64,000 bases of DNA from contig OX463835.1 in the NCBI GenBank assembly GCA_949825045.1, positions 19,237,201 to 19,301,200 on the forward strand, given 5' to 3'. The notes beneath the pieces were generated by a model, which searched no databases, was not told where the DNA came from, and saw only the letters and a program-made list of their open reading frames with translations. Shown one piece after another: positions 62,598-64,000 of this stretch. Positions within the stretch are counted from its first letter, which is position 1, and every line of letters starts with the position of its first letter. The DNA is from Argyresthia goedartella (lineage: Eukaryota > Arthropoda > Insecta > Lepidoptera > Argyresthiidae). The position numbers were made by a program, and so were the translations under genes.

Positions 62598-62903
62598 ATG
62601 GATACTTCGAGCGACAGTGATGATGTTATCCCTAACACACCGCCAGTACTATTAGAGACGGACCAAGAAGTTGTTGATAATCTGTTGCCGGAAAAATCTA
62701 AATGCAGATACAACAGTACTTATGAAAATTTCATACGTTGGCAAAAGGAAAAGAAAACGACTTCATTTTCTGAAAATGTTTTGCTCTCGTATTTTAGTGA
62801 GAAAGCAAAACAATATAAGCCGAGCACGTTATGGGCTATGCATTCTATGCTAAGAACCACGATTTTAACAAAAAATAACATCAACATAAACACACACCCG
62901 TTC
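62598..62903 (+). pseudogene. N-terminal part of a tyrosine-recombinase-like (Crypton-type) protein
   Basis: It starts MDTSSDSDD; NLLPEKSKCRYNSTYENFIRW and LLSYFSEKAK, KPSTLWAMHSMLRTT resemble the SAM-like N-terminal domain of insect Crypton-type tyrosine recombinases. Similarity ends near 62890 where a LINE 5' end follows. The catalytic R-H-R-Y part is not in the window. Confidence 0.5.
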
Positions 62904-63154
62904 ACACCCGTAACAAACTAAACAAACCTTAATATACGTGAAACACTTGCCGTACACTCACTCAGGTACCGTTTTGTCTCTCTTTAATTGGCAAAAGCGG
63001 AAGCAAAGTTGAAGACGCAACATTCTGCCACATTCAACAAAAACACACACTTAACACCTTCATTGTGCAATAAACTCCCTAGTGTTCGCTAGTATTCCAC
63101 CCGGTCATACACTGACACCTATTCGCGGTTTTTTTTCAGGCGAAAAAGGGTGCA

Positions 63155-63733
63155 ATGCTGACACGAAGCAAGATGAGCACACGCGATGTGGAGTTGAAGC
63201 TGAAAGCGACCTTGCTGGAGCTCAAGAAGAGCCAAGAGCTTTGTGAAATACTTCTACGAGAGCGAGATGAGTGTGAAGAGGAGATAGAAAAGCAAATTAA
63301 GAAAAATTCGGCGCTAAAAGAAGAGCTCAGTGAGTTGGACATCCTATGCCAGGATCTCAGTGCCCAGAGAGATGAACTACAACACCAAGTCGACTCATTT
63401 TACAAGTGTCATGATGTGCACCACGTAGCATTGCAACACATAAAATCACTTGAACAACAGCTTGCAGAGGCACACCACGAGCTTCAAGTTTTCAGCGAGC
63501 GGGAGGAACAGCAAGACAGTGCTACAACCAGGGCCTTATATAATGAGGTCATGAGCCAAACTGGCATACCAACTATTGACCTAACAGCTTGTGATCTCAC
63601 GTGTGATAGTCCTAATAGATCGCAATCAGTAACCACTATGAGCTGTAGTAAAAATAAATTAAAGAAATATGTTAAATTGTGTATTAATAATGACATGTAC
63701 TCCTTGGAATCTGTTCCAAGCTCTTTAAATTAA
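63155..63733 (+). CDS. LINE3 ORF1, coiled coil
   Basis: 192 aa. A basic start (MLTRSKMSTRDVELKLK) is followed by an almost continuous coiled coil to about residue 120 (LEQQLAEAHHEL). A hydrophilic tail ends KLKKYVKLC. The layout matches the first part of LINE1 ORF1 (M-TTR start, SLEQQL, LYHE/LYNE). The esterase-like second half of LINE1 ORF1 is not present before ORF2, so the family may exist with and without it. Confidence 0.65.
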   Translation: MLTRSKMSTRDVELKLKATLLELKKSQELCEILLRERDECEEEIEKQIKKNSALKEELSELDILCQDLSAQRDELQHQVDSFYKCHDVHHVALQHIKSLEQQLAEAHHELQVFSEREEQQDSATTRALYNEVMSQTGIPTIDLTACDLTCDSPNRSQSVTTMSCSKNKLKKYVKLCINNDMYSLESVPSSLN

Positions 63734-63839
63734 CCCATAGGACAACAGAGAGTAACTCTGGCAGTAATATTAATATTTGTATAAATATACCTTCATCTTG
63801 CCCATTAAATCAAGTTACTGGTAATGAAAAATGTAAAAG

Positions 63840-64000
63840 TAAGAATATTTTAAACGTGGTTCATCAAAATATACAGGGCATGTTAAGTAAAGAACTGGAA
63901 ATTGAGTTATTCATGAACTGTAATAATATTGATATTTTATGTATAACAGAGCACTTTTTAAAGAGTTATCAGTTCATGTTCAACTTTAATAACCACCACG
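63840..64000 (+). CDS. LINE3 ORF2 endonuclease, N-terminal start
   Basis: The + frame reads NVVHQNIQGMLSKELEIELF, then DILCITEHFLKSYQF, the APE-type endonuclease N-terminus seen also in LINE1 (21906-22140). It runs off the right edge. Confidence 0.7.

Larger units (their letters stand above)
62905..64000 (+). mobile_element. LINE3: 5' part of a CR1-group LINE, continues beyond the window
   Basis: 5'UTR (about 62905-63154), ORF1 (63155-63733) and the endonuclease start (63840-64000). The strand is opposite to LINE1 and LINE2. The start interrupts the recombinase-like frame. The precise 5' end was not determined. Confidence 0.68.

Overview
This is eukaryotic, almost certainly insect DNA, most likely from a moth or butterfly (Lepidoptera). 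It is AT-rich, has spliceosomal introns, carries no ordinary host gene I can recognise, and is packed with arthropod transposable elements. The order-level guess rests mainly on an interspersed repeat at 51506-51906 (ending in a GGGTACGGAACCCT block) that I know from moth genomes; it is an inference. I see no rRNA, tRNA or CRISPR array.

Region 1 (1-9.45 kb) is most of a Maverick/Polinton (adintovirus-like) endogenous DNA virus, cut by the window start. It has the protein-primed DNA polymerase B C-terminus and a small spliced-leader ORF on +. Facing them on - are the packaging ATPase, a conserved unknown protein, a fiber-like protein, a chromodomain integrase, a PLA2/pVI-like minor capsid protein, an adenain-like protease, a penton-like protein, a 46-codon basic ORF, a major-capsid-like protein and an exonuclease-like protein. 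All genes inside the window are open. The morphogenesis genes look translationally coupled: a textbook -1 slippery heptamer sits before the PLA2-ORF stop, three ATGA stop/start overlaps follow in a row, and one TAG-T-ATG junction lies upstream.

Region 2 (9.45-26 kb) is a spliced hAT transposase pseudogene split by a CR1-group LINE (LINE1). LINE1 holds a second, 5'-truncated LINE in its endonuclease domain (LINE2, about 19.73-21.9 kb). Its 3'UTR holds a BEL/Pao retrotransposon (11546-16978, 545-bp LTRs, AAAAT duplication) that has lost its reverse transcriptase in frame. A near-perfect 270-bp foldback lies just before the hAT.

Region 3 (26.2-47.4 kb) is a second, decayed Maverick of the same type and orientation. 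It is split by a 4.06-kb DNA transposon with an intact 781-aa transposase, 12-bp TIRs and a 4-bp duplication (Sola-like), by two LINE fragments (one beside a large deletion of the virion genes), and by a complete Tc1/mariner element that itself contains an I-like LINE.

Region 4 (47.5-64 kb) has a tandem repeat, a second Tc1 element split by a Jockey-like LINE with an 11-bp duplication, the moth repeat, a Gypsy element whose gag-PR-RT block is inverted relative to its RNase H, a 98-bp tandem array, a second Gypsy with LTR and tRNA-Ser-type primer site, a BEL integrase remnant, a coding-like minisatellite, a LINE RNase H remnant, a tyrosine-recombinase remnant and the 5' end of a further CR1-group LINE leaving the window.

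The elements form a readable insertion stratigraphy. The best candidates for something new are the compact translational-coupling architecture of Maverick 1 and the intact Sola-like transposon with paired subterminal boxes.
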